Below the pieces are notes generated by a model that was not told the DNA's origin, did no database searches, and saw only the letters and a list, made by a program, of their open reading frames with translations. Position numbers and translations under genes: made by a program. Below, piece by piece: positions 34,101 to 45,600 of a stretch of DNA of 64,000 bases. Origin of the DNA: Tribonema minus. Lineage: Eukaryota > Sar > Xanthophyceae > Tribonematales > Tribonemataceae. The first letter of the stretch is position 1. Each line of letters starts with the position of its first letter. The stretch spans positions 620,001-684,000 of the forward strand of contig JAFCMP010000157.1 in NCBI GenBank assembly GCA_017506865.1, given 5' to 3'.

Positions 34101-35580
34101 TCGGCGCTGACAACGGTTCGCGAATGACGCTGCTGAATTTGAGTGTGCGCATTTGCAAGCCTTGTATATAGACAGCAGTTCACGTATGATAGGTAGCAGT
34201 TCAATAGGCATTCATACTTCCACACACTGTCAAAGTAGGACAGCCGTGTTCAGCAGCAACGCTCAGGCGCACACCGTTTTCACGGAACTCTTGGCGCTGC
34301 TTGCGCGCGCTCCAACAAGCCAAGTGGTGGTAGTGATGTCTCAGAGATGCGCTTTGTACTCCGCAGCACTCGCTGGCTGATGCCCAAACTGTAACCCTCA
34401 GCCTGCCGAGCCTCACCACCACACGCGCATTGTCGTCCGCTGCGCAACCAAGGCGTGCCGCCGCACGATCCCACGGCGGCGGCAGCAGCAGCGGAGGCAG
34501 CGACGCAAGGGCCGCTGGCGCATCTACTCCGTAGCACTCGCTGGCTGATGCCCTAATTCCAACCCTAAGCCTGTTGAGCCTCACCACCACGCGCATTATT
34601 GCTGTTCGTCGCAACATGATCATTCGCAATGCATCAGCCGCACGTCTGCAGCTCTATCATGTGGCACACAGGCGGCGAATGACTGGCACACGCCGGCTAA
34701 TACGCAATCTTGCCATCAAAGCTGTGCTGTATGTTGTCCGCGATCTGTCCGTACTCATCGGTCTCTTCAGGGCCAATCAGCAGGCCTGGCCCACCCCGCT
34801 GCATGCAGCGCGAGATAAGGACATGAGAGGCGCCCAGCCACACTTTCCTGCAGAGCTCATCAGGGCTGATGCCCTTGGCGGTATGCGCTTGTCAACCGTC
34901 GTGCCATCTTCATGTTCTGTGAGCCTTTGCATGTGAAAAACCTTTGTGGCACTTGCGATTCATCTCTTCCAAGCTTCTGCCAGCTGGCGTGACCTTGCAC
35001 TTGCAAACGTTGTGTACACACACTGATCACACTGCATCTGCACTCATCATCTGACAGATACTTCGAATAAATTGGCTAGACAACGCCTGAGCAAGCTATA
35101 GACAGCTGCCACTGCTTGTAAGTGCTGATGGATCAGCCACAGTCAAGTCACTGAGCTCACCACCACGTGCAATGTCGCCTGCTACGCAGCCAAGCCGCGC
35201 CCCCGCCTGATCCCGCGGCGGCGGCGGCGGCAGCGGCAGCAGCGGAGGCAGCGGCGCAAGGGCCGCTGGCGCAGGCCGCGCTGCGCCGCCACGCCGAAGC
35301 CGCCACTTCCAATGGCGGCAGCAGCGGCGGCAGCAGCGGCGGTGACGGTGGCGCCGGCGCCGGCAGCAGCAGCAGCAGCGGCAGCGCGGCAGCGGCGGAC
35401 GCTGACGTGGCGCGCATCCTGGCGGACGAGGGCCTGCGGGAGCTGCTCGTGGACCCTGGCATGCAGACCGTTCTCCAGGAGTGTTCCGCGCCGGGGCGCC
35501 TGCGCCACTACGCGGCGCACCCGGAGTGGGGCCCCAAGATCCGTCGCCTCGCGCAGGCGGGCCTGGTGCAGATTCAGTGA
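31139..35580 (+). CDS. Protein with two STI1-type (HOP/TIC40-like) helical domains
   Basis: Probable co-chaperone-type protein. Exons 31139-31381, 33006-33601, 35190-35580; phases join (0, 2) and give 409 codons ending in TGA at 35578. Exon 1 encodes an acidic, Ala/Ser-rich region with NIMEQMMAEAMQAQFERK. Exon 2 starts AEKQRLKTAFGDGLKGGLQ, followed by a basic Ala-rich linker and a first STI1-like helical repeat (about residues 190-276, with LTPALLSKIAARPALAAAL and RALELMRDDPRAAMALFGG). Exon 3 has a long Ala/Gly/Ser linker and a second, classical STI1 repeat (about 351-409, VARILADEGLRELLVDPG and EWGPKIRRLAQAGLVQIQ). Tandem STI1/DP domains occur in HOP, HIP, ubiquilins and plastid TIC40, where they bind clients or Hsp70/Hsp90. 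No TPR or ubiquitin-like domain is visible. The start is uncertain: the frame is open upstream of 31139, so an earlier exon, perhaps a transit peptide, may be missed. Confidence 0.75.
32395..32995 (+). repeat. Tandem acceptor-side echoes before STI1 gene exon 2
   Basis: Six copies of a 60-130 bp unit containing GCTCAATGTCGGAAGCTCGG, then CTGTSTGAGC and CTGCTGCAGG or decayed forms, ending at the real acceptor at 33003-33005. Two neighbouring copies (about 32626 and 32690) are almost identical. This is the upstream half of the echo pattern, not a CRISPR array. Confidence 0.8.
33661..34310 (+). repeat. Downstream echoes of STI1 gene exon 2
   Basis: Copies of the exon's last 100 bases plus donor at 33661-33765 (nearly identical), 33835-33935, 34030-34120 and 34238-34310, progressively decayed with distance. 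Confidence 0.85.
34376..34615 (+). repeat. Upstream echoes of STI1 gene exon 3
   Basis: Two copies of the acceptor side and first bases of exon 35190-35580 (GAGCCTCACCACCAC, then a CGCATTGTCG-like stretch). The first, 34376-34530, also carries the decayed Ala-repeat coding start. Confidence 0.75.
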
Positions 35581-37244
35581 CGAGCCCCCACGCGCGCAGG
35601 GGTATGTAGGGTATGCCTGCACCGCTGGCGGTGTGTATCCTACCCCCATTTTCACACCATTTGTTCTCGCTGGCGCCGGTAGCGCCATTGCGAGGGAAGT
35701 TGAAGTTGGCATCGCGCGTCTAGTCAGGTACCATCGTCGTGGTTCAGCAGTGCGGTGGCAGGCGCCCCGTTGCGTTGGCCCCGTTGCGGGCCAACGCCTG
35801 GCGCAGAAAAAGAGGCTACCATGCCGGGTATGTAGGTATCCTGTACCGCCGGCGGTGTGGATACACCCCCCATACCCATTCCCCGCTTTCGCCGTCGCTT
35901 CTGGTCGCCCGCCTCCCCCCCCCCCACACACTTTGCGGCAGCTCCTCAGGACGCGGGGAGGGCGGGGTTTGAAAGGCCGGATTAAACGTACCCCAAGAGG
36001 GCCAGCGTTGGCGCATTTCTAGAATAAGCAGGCATAAGCGCAGCCCGCTGCCGTGGTTGCGGCATTTTGCTGCGCGCACGCAGCAGCAGCGCTCAGGGCT
36101 CCGCCCTTCTCGAAGCGTCGTGCCCCCGTGCTGCTGCGGGAGACGTTCAGGTGCCCTTCGCACACGTGCGAGAGTGCACACAAGCCGCTTGAAGCCGAGC
36201 TGAGCCTGTGCTGTCAGCAACTTCAACTTCAACTCATGTGGCTTCGCCGCTCTACGCGCCATGCAAGGGCGCTGTGGGGGATGGCAGGGTCAGGGCTGCC
36301 CAACTTCAAGTGTTTGTGGCAATTTTCTGCCCGGGCACTGGTTTGCAAGCCGCCTCCATTCCGCCGCCTTTGGTGCGCGCATCAGACGCAACAGCGGTCG
36401 TTCTCCTCCATTTCTGCCTCCTCTCTGCGTGTCATCATCAACTTCAAGGGGGAGGCCTGCGCCTTCAGAGAGTAATTCCCCATCTTGCACAGGCTTGTGC
36501 AAGATACCGCTGCTGAGTGTGCTGCATTTGTTTTGAGTGTGTGTGGCGCTGGGTAGTTATAAGTGTGTCCCAGGTTGAAATGTAGTAGAGTGTAATAAAG
36601 CATACGCCTTTTGTTCTTGATGTGCTCTTGTCACAGTGTTGTCTTCACTCACTTGCTTCCCATGTGGTGTGTGCACACATTTTTGTACCTGTACCCCTCA
36701 TTCAGCCTGTGCTGTGCACTGATTGTGGCTGCTTGTTGATGCGCTCAAAAGTCGAACTTGCATGCAACCAGAATTCATTACTTCTCATGTCAATTTTGTG
36801 TCCGCCCAAACGGAGTGCATCGGAGTTCACGGAGAGGCAGGCCGATTTTCGGGAGCCATAAGCGATTCATAAACATATCGGTTTCGGTTGAACTGCAGTC
36901 GGTGCAGTCACTGCGGTCACACTTGGTGGCCCTGCGTTTGATCACACTGTGTGCGTTGTCAAGCAGGCCACCGTCGTACAGCCAGCTAACACGGAACGAG
37001 AAAACACGTCTTGTTTGCTGCGGGCAAGACGTACGGGGTCAGGAGCGTAATGAGAGAGTCAAGTGGTGTGTGCTGTGCGGACAAAGGTCTCTTTCCGCTT
37101 GCTGCAGGTTTCAGAGCTTCAAGTGAATGCGGTCTTCCCATTCCCATTGGAAGTTCCCAAACTTCCAATGTGTCGCGATTTAACGGATTAGCGAAACTTA
37201 AACTTCAATTCACTCTTTTGAAATAAGTGCAGCAGGCGGAAGCT

Positions 37245-37437
37245 ATGGAACAAGACACAGAGAGGCTGCGTACTGTGGAGAGCAGTGGTGATGGCGTGGA
37301 GCCTTGGTGGCGGCGCTGGCGCGGATCGCGTTCGCCTCTGGCACGACAAGCGGAGGCAAGACTATGGATCATGTTGTTGTGCTGTTTGCGCGAAGCTGGT
37401 GCTCCTGGCGCTTGCCAAAGTGCGGTGGTGGCGGTCT
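37245..37437 (+). CDS. Candidate first exon region of channel C
   Basis: The frame from ATG 37245 reads MEQDTERLRTVESSGDGVEP followed by WWRRWRGSR. The EPWWRRW part resembles the end of channel A exon 1 (QQPWLRSVRSIFG) and this is the only such frame found upstream of channel C exon 2. No good donor in phase 0 was found, so the link to channel C is a guess. Confidence 0.15.
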
Positions 37438-38449
37438 AAATGCGCTTATCGAGAAATGTAGCCCTGTCATCATGTCCATCAAGTAGACGACATTTTCTGC
37501 ACATCAATCAAATCAAGCAGTATAGAGATCGCATCATGCAGCGTAGTACCGTCTCAGTGTCGTGTTGCTGGCCACCCCGAGTTCACGCTGTTTTTTACCA
37601 TCAATCAAATTGGTGGCACGTTTGGTGCCACACCGGGTGGTGGCATGAAAGCACTGGAATACGACGAAGGTGACCACCACCCTTGCAGCCAGCGTTTGGC
37701 ATGCAGCCGATAGCCATGCGACAGGGCATCCGCAGCAAGACCAGCAGTCCAGTTGACAGCATCATGAGTGCATGTGCTCAAATTGACAGACTCAATGCGA
37801 CAATTTGCCTGGCTAGTCAGCTGCATTGCGTATACGCTGTTGTTGCCCCAAGAATTAGGGCTGGTTTATGCTTGGAACCTCCACACTCAGCAAACAGAGC
37901 ACATCATTTGTGTAGTCCTTTTTTGATAGCGGTGCGTCCGTGCTCGCTTGGGATGCTGTGAAGCTACCGAATTGCATCTGCCCACTCCATTCCTCTGATC
38001 GCTGATTGTATGACTGCTTTCGGTTCTGGCTTACTACCAGCTAGCACTCTGCTAGTTCTCTTCTGCAGCTGTGTGCATGGTCTGAGTACTCTGCTAGCAC
38101 TCTGCTGCAGCTGTGTGGTCTTGCTGGTCAGTGCCAAGCACGAAGTGCAGTGCACGCTGCCGGCTCTCTCAATGCTCTTCGAATAGAGTTCACGCGTCAA
38201 TTGCATATGCGCTGGCAGAGCGCGCCAAGCGGTAGAAGCAGCAACGGTATGTATGCATGTGTCAGACGTGCTTGCTCTTCAATGGTACGGGACAGCATCT
38301 GTAAGGCTGAGCACTGAGCTGCGACACCCTGAATAACAGCGCTCACGCGTGCGAGATGTCAGTTGTTCACCCACTTCAACAGCTGACAGCGTCAACACGT
38401 ATGGTCAAGGGCGCGTCAGTCACTTGCGGAGTTCAACTTGGCTTCGGTT

Positions 38450-38490
38450 AGGATTAGGGGCAGGTGCTAGGGTCAGGGTTAGGGTTGCTG
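38450..38490. repeat. Interstitial telomere-type repeats
   Basis: Degenerate TTAGGG units, G-rich on the plus strand, upstream of channel C. Confidence 0.7.
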
Positions 38491-38639
38491 CTTTTGCAGA
38501 CCCGGGTGGTGCAGCAGTCCCTGCGCGCTGCCCCCCATGGACGACCGTATCAGAATCTTCACAGAAGAGAATAATCGGATATCCAGTGTCCATTTTGACG
38601 TGATACTCACAAGTGCAACACTTACTCAACCCTAAGCAA

Positions 38640-39550
38640 CACAATTCCAAAGGACGGCGGCAAGGCGCCAGCGCTAGAGACGCAGGTGGGGCAGCCACCT
38701 TCTTTCACATCGCAGGCGATGTCGGAGACTCCCTTCACACATCTAATCCCGTGAGCACTGCTGCCGATCGGCAATTCTTATCAACCGCCAAGCCAAACCC
38801 TCCCCCAATAACCAATATCCAATAAGATGGCAGCAAGGCGCCGCCGCGGCGCCAGCGCCGGGGGGCCCTGGTAGGTCAGCCAACACAACAGTGCTTGTCA
38901 AAGATTAAAGTACACCTGTTACAATGAGTGCTGCCTCTGCTCGGCAATCTAATTTGACGCCAATTCAAATCCTTACCCGATATTCAATAGGATGGCAGCA
39001 AGGAGTTGAGCTGGCGCCAGCGCCGGAGGCCATGGTGGGGCAGCCACATTGTGCACATTGCTGGCAATGCTGGAATGAATGTACTCTTCGAAAACGGCTG
39101 CCAATGGTAACCCTGATGGCAATCCTACACCAAACCCAAACCCACACCACATCGCTAGCAATGCTAAAAGCGAGTGTACTTGCTATTAGTCCTCGCTCAG
39201 GGCGCGAAAAGCCCAGATGAATGTACTCTCTCAGCACTGCTGTCAATGGTCACGCTGATGGAGACCCTAGTCAAATCCCTAACCCACACCGTACCCCAAC
39301 TATTTATATCTGATAGGATGCTAGCAAGCTGGCGCGTCGTCAGCACCGGAGGCCATGGTGGGGCAGCCATCGAATTCAAAACGCTAGATGCTGGAAAAAT
39401 CAACTCATGCATAGCATGTCATCCCGTGAGCACTGCTGCCGATTGTTCAAAACCCTAAGCCAACCCTATCCCAATCCAATATATAATGAGGATAGTATTA
39501 AGGAGTTGGGTCGGCGCCGGCTCCGGAGGCCATGGTAGGGCAGCCAACTT
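38640..39550 (+). repeat. Upstream echoes of channel C exon 2
   Basis: Five copies of the acceptor and first 50 bases of exon 39652-39831 (CCAATAGGATGGCAGCAAGG, then GGAGGCCATGGTGGGGCAGC) near 38651-38700, 38826-38875, 38990-39052, 39318-39370 and 39490-39545, preceding the intact exon. Confidence 0.85.
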
Positions 39551-39651
39551 TTTCACATCGCTGGCAAGGCTGAAAATTCCATTCGTGCATCGCATGTAAT
39601 CCCACGGGAAACTCTAACCCAAGCCTTAACTCAACAACCACTATCCAACAG

Positions 39652-42600
39652 GATGGCAGCAAGGCGTCGGCGCGGCGCCAGCTCCGGAGGCCATGGTGGG
39701 GCAGCCATCTGCAGCGTGCGCTGATGCTCAGCTACGGCATGAGCGAAGCGGGGAGGCTGTCCAGGGAGGAGGAGGAGGTGGCGGAGCGCGCTGCGCAGGA
39801 CGCGATAGCAGCGCTCAACACCCAGGCTGCGGTGAGAGGCACTCAAACAGGGGAAAGTAACACTTCAACATTGAAGTTTCAAATGTTTGACGATTTGTAC
39901 ACTGCTGAAGTAAAGAGTCTGAGGACGCGATAGCAGCGCTCAACACTCAGGCCGCGGTGAGAGGCACTCAAAGTGAAGACAGCGGATAAAACTTCAACAT
40001 TGAATTTGTGTCGTGTCGCGTCTGCAGCTCGCAGGCACATGCGGCGCGCCTGTGAATCGCGCATGCACTTGCAGTTACATGATGAAATCGGAGGCTTCCA
40101 AATATTTACGTGTTTGTACACTACGTGTTTGTACACTGCTGGAATAAAGAGTCAATGATGCGACAGCAGCGCTCAACGCCCAGGCCGCGGTAAGGCACGC
40201 GACGTTAACGCGAAAAGGTGGCATTTGCAGGCAATACATAGAGCAGAAGGCCACCTCTCGGGACCCAAGCGGGCTTCGTGCTCGAGTTGAAGTTGTACTT
40301 GCAGAACACGCACTGCAATGCTGAAGCGTTGCGCCGCGCGTTGCTGTGTTGGCAGCAGACCGTGGATGTCGCCGCACACATGAATTAGAGTTAGGGTTAC
40401 AGCCACTTGCGACGCGCCTTGAATCAGGCACCGTGGGAGACTACCATGCACTTCAACACTGAAGTTCATATTTTCCCTCCTTGCGTTCTCAGCAGCCCGT
40501 GGTTGCCACGGCGCAAACTGCTTTTGACCCTCAAACTTCCAATCGCTGCGCCCGCAGCAGCCCATGGTTGGCGCGGCTCACATAACGGGCCCCTGCAGCC
40601 ACGCGCAACGCGCCTTCGAAGGCATTTACTTGAGATGTGCACTTCAACATTGAATGAAGTTTACTAATGCCTCGTCTGCAGCAACCCGCGGCTCACATGA
40701 CGGGGCCCTACAGCACCTGTGATGCGCCTTTGACTCGGGCACCGCTGGAGGAGCACATGCACTGCAACATTGAAGTTTAAATTTTTCCTTCTTGCGTGTG
40801 AAGCGGCCTGTGGTTGGGCGCGGCGGACGGCATATGCCTGATGTACACACTTCAACATTGAAGTTTATCTTTCCTTGTCCGCAGCAGCCAGTGGTTGGCG
40901 CGGCGCACATGACGGGGCCCTACAGCCACCTTAGGCGCGCCTTCGATTCGGGCGCCGCGGGAGATGCGTCAGCGCAGCCGCGCGTCTTCCTGCGCAGAGG
41001 CAAGGGTGTTAGCCGCTTTGTGCTGGATCCCAACAGGTGAAGATTATCTCGGCTGAGGTGTAGAGTTGAAGTTAGGTTGCATTTGGGGGTAAGTTAGGTT
41101 ACATGTTTGGGGGCGGTAACGCATGAAGAAATTTTAGGGGCGGGTGGAACGTTTGTGGCGCAGGTTAGGGCTTTAATGCGGGTTAGGGTCAGGGGTAGGT
41201 AGGGCCAGGATCTAAACATTTCTTTTCTCTCAGTTCCCTTGTTCCAATCATTCTGATTGTCGGCTGTGCACGGTTTTCTGATTGAGTATTTTGGTTGGCC
41301 GTAAACAGCCGATGCTTACACCCTCTCGCATCAAGGGGGTCTGGAAAGGAAGAAGAACGAAAGGAAAAAAGTATTCCCGGCCAGGGCCCTTGCTTCAAAG
41401 CTGTGCCCACTTTTGATGCGGTATGTTTGACTCTGCCGCAGCTGCTTTTGAAAGCCAACTCTCAATTACAACCATGTACGTTTGGGTGGTTTCACTTTTG
41501 AATGACAGCCTACGCTCTCTTTGCGCCGTGCAGGCGGTGCGGCGTGCCTCAGCCACCCCTCTGCATCATATGGGCCAGTAACCAGTTCTGTCAGCAGTTG
41601 CACCTAGCCACCTAACAGCTCTTAGGCTCTCGATGGTCTATGAATCATATGGAGTTCTCGTGGAATTGGCGGTTATTTTTCCACCCTACAGCTCACGCTG
41701 TCGTGGCCCGCGTATATGTTTCTGTCTTCCTCTTCAGTTTTCGTCTTCCTTTTTGTATCAACAACGCCAACGCCTTGCGTTGGGGGCCAGCTGTGCCTGG
41801 CGTCCAGGTTCTCAACTGTGGTCTGCCCTTCTTCAATGAGTGACTCTGCCTCAGCTGGATTGAAGTTCATGGCTTAGTTACTCTGGCGGTTTCAGCTGTG
41901 GCGGCGTGCATCACTCGCGTCTGGTGCAGCATGGCCTCCGCTGCCCCTCTGCGTTATGTCCGCCAGTTCCTCTTGTTTCAGTTGTAGCTCTCATCCATCT
42001 GACTTAGGGTTAGGGTCAGGGTTAGGGTTAGGTCTTGGCGGCCCGTGCATCACTCTCATCCGCTTCCGCATGCCTCCAGTGTCCCTTCGTCTCACTTTCA
42101 CATCACACGAGCCAAGTATCATGATCTCACCCGCGTTGTTGCATTGGTTGCCGCCTGTTGCACCATCATTAGCATTCTACTGACACCTGTTGCGCGCTCT
42201 CACTGGCCATTTATGTCCCCATCATCATCAAAACTCATGACACACAGCCTCTTTGACAAGGCGTGTCAGTGCTCCGCAGGGCCCCCAACTTCAACATGTG
42301 CTGAGCTCTGCGCTGCCAGTCAAACTGACACTTGTCATGCTCTCATTGGCCCATGATCCCATGTTCCGGTGCCTCTTGCCTCAGCCGCCCTTTCATGGTC
42401 TGGGTCATATGGATCTTTCTCGTCACCCTGGTGGTGTCGTTCCTGATACCGGTCGCGCTGGCGTGGCCGCCACACAACCGCCACGCACCAATCTACGGAG
42501 CGATGAACACGTGAGAGCTTCTACCTCGAAGTAGTTGAGTTCTTGGTAGTGTTGGGGCTGAGGCTGCGTGTCTGAGAGTAGGGTAAGGGCGCCAATTTCA

Positions 42601-45600
42601 ACGGGGGTTGAGCAGTGGAGTGCCATGCGCACCGCTGGGCGTTTGAGGTGGCACTGGCGTGGCCGCAGCACAACCGCCATGTACCAGACTACGGCGCAAT
42701 CAACGTGTACTTCGGAGCGCGTACTTCTTGTTGAGTCTTGCTCAGGGCGCACAAAAGCCCAGATGATTGTGTGAGAGGCACACACTGCTTGCTGTTTCAG
42801 GTGGCCCTGGCATGGCCGCCGCACAACTGTCACGCTCTAATCTACGGGGCAATGAACACAGGAGTACTTTCTTGTTGAAAATCTTGCTCGGACGCGAAAA
42901 AAGGCCAGATGATTGTGTGAGAGCCACGCACCGCTTGCGGTATCAAATGGCCCTGCCGTGACTGCCGCACCACCACCACAGGGGCAGGGGATGGACGTGC
43001 AAGTGCCACACACCGCTTGCTGCTCTGAGTGGTCTGAGAACATGAGCTTGAGATCGCCAATGAGCACTGGACACATGCCGTTCCCTGAGGCAAAGTCGCC
43101 GCAATAGTGCCATTGACAGTCTTCGCTGTCGCCTGCTTCGAAGCAGATTCAGCTAACATGCGTTTTGCGGTTATGTGGCAAACATCGCATCTCGCCGATG
43201 AGTCTGAATCCCTTGCTAGTCTTCTCTTGATCCTCGTGCAAACAGGACTCTTCGTTGTTTTTCTTGGTGCTGATGGCGCATCGGCACCCATCTCCGCTGG
43301 TGCCTGCAGGCAGCCTATGTCATTTTCACTGCCAAAGTTCTCCCACTGCGTGTGTATCCGTTTCCAACCCCCGTCGTTGTCGTATATACCCCACACACAA
43401 ACACCCTTCCAGCTTATCTACGTTACGTTGCCATTGCCATATACCCATATACCCCCCCCCCACATCCACCAGGATATTCTTCGTGACCTTCTGGCTGTCC
43501 CCGCCATTGCCATATACCCACATACGCCCCCTCCCCCCCCCCCCACACACACCCCTGCCAGGATCTTCTATGCCACCTTCTGGCTGGACATGATAGCGCG
43601 CTTCAACCTGGCGGTCTGGCTGCCCGACGGCGCGTTCCTCACAACGCGCCGTGACATCGCTCAGCACTACCTCGCCACCTGGTTCTTCTGGGACTTCATG
43701 TCGAGCATGCCGTGGGAGGCAATCGTTGGGCAGGATCACAATGATGTGCTGCGACTCATGAAGCTGCTGCGGTTCGGACGGTGAGTGAGTCTGACCCTGA
43801 GTCTTGCAACAGGGGTCATAAACTTGCATGGCGCACGCCCTGGGAGGTGGTGAGAGTCTAACTCTGAGTCATGCACTTCAAGTTGAACTAGTAAGTGCGG
43901 TACGCCTTGTGAGGTGGGACCATGACGACGTGCTGAGAGTCATGAAGCTGCGGTGCGGCCGGTGCGTGCGTGCGTGCTGTTTGACTCTGAGTCATTCACT
44001 CCAAGTGAAGCGCTCGAGTAAGTGTGTCCTGGGAGGCGCATTTCGGCAGGATCACAACGACGTCCTGAGATCAGAGCACTGCTGCACACATACCGCTACC
44101 ATTGCGCCTTCCACTGGTCTTGTGCGTGTGCTGTTTGGGCAAAAGGGCATGCTGCACCATCGTCTTAGTGCAGCATGCACCTCTGTGTAACTACGGCTTA
44201 CCTTCACAAACATAACTCGCCAGTGGAGCTCACACTGCTGCCGCCGTGCCTGCATCACCAGGCTGGCGCAGGCGCTCTCTGGGCAGCAGGGCAGGCTGTC
44301 CCTACTTCAAGGACATGACGTGTCCACAAAAGATAAATCACCACTGAAGCGTTCAAACCCATGCCATTGCGCTTGCCTCCAGGCTGGCGCAGACATTGTC
44401 TGGGCAGCAGGGCATGCTATCCCAGTACGAGCGGAGCAGGCCCGTCAGCTACGACCCCCTGTCCCTGTAGATGACAACATTCATAACCACAATGCACTTG
44501 TGAAGCGCTAAAGCTGCCATTTATATTGTCGCCACTACGTTTGCCTCCAGCCTGGCGCAGACATTGTCTGGACAGCAGGGCATGCTATCCCAGTACGAGC
44601 GCAGCAGGCCCGTCAACTACGACGCCGTGTCCCTGGCGCGACTGGCCGTGCTGCTGCCGCTCGTGCTGCACATCATGGGCTGCGGCCTGTACATTGTGGC
44701 CAGCCTCGAGCACGAGACGTACGACTTCCGCGAGGCGAATGGCATTGAGGGCGACAGCGTGTTTGAGCAGTGGGTGTTTGGGATCTACTGGGCGGCCATG
44801 ACGTGCACCACCATTGTGAGTGATGTTCACATATTCTCTGAAGTATACTCCGAGGTATACTACATCACGCAAGTACAAGTACAAGCATGCGGTGATATAT
44901 ACCATGCAATACGTTGGAGATCATGCGCTTGTACTTGCGGCTTTGCAAGGCACAGGGCCTTGAAAGCAGCAACATGTGAGCAGTGAGTGTTAGGATATAC
45001 TGCGGGGCCATGATGTGCACCACCGTTGTGAGTGATACTCATGTATTTTTGTAGTATACTTTGCGGGATACTACATCATGCAAGTACCAGTACGAGCATG
45101 TGGTGATGTAATGTATACCATGCAATACGTTGTGGAAGTAGCACATGTGCTCCGTGTGTGGCTTTCGCGAGGCAAAGGGCCTTGAAAGCAGCAGCTCGGT
45201 TGAGCAGTGGGTGTATGTAATATACTGGGCAGCTTTCACGTGGACCACCTGTGAGACATGTGCTGCCTTTGAAGTTCAGTTCCTTCTGATGTACATTCAT
45301 GCCTGCATCGACTCCCACGTGCTCGGAAAATCAGCACAAATAACATTAATTTGAAGCCAACATCGTCTTGTACAAGCGTTTTCTGTCGGCGCGGCTGCAT
45401 ACACCATGCAGAGACTTTCTGAAGGAATGCGCAGAAGTGCAACGACGTGCTAACACTCGCTGAACTGCAACTGTACCTCAAAACCTGATATCTGACGTGA
45501 GGCAGCATTGCTCCGTGCTCGTTTGTTATGCCGCGTGCAGGGGTATGGCGACGTCGTACTGGTCACCTATGCCGAGCGAGCGTGAGTGCTCAAGAAAAGT

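Larger units (their letters stand above)
35581..39651. other. Spacer between STI1 gene and located start of channel C
   Basis: 35581-36600 is probably the 3' UTR of the STI1 gene, ending near TGTAATAAAGC at 36589. From 36.6 to 38.8 kb no gene is supported; the missing first exon of channel C should be here (candidate at 37245). 38450-38490 holds telomere-type repeats. Confidence 0.45.

Noticed and set aside
35182..35931. 249-codon minus-strand frame
   Set aside because: Low-complexity Ala/Arg reading opposite STI1 exon 3; plus frame is supported by domain and splice phase.
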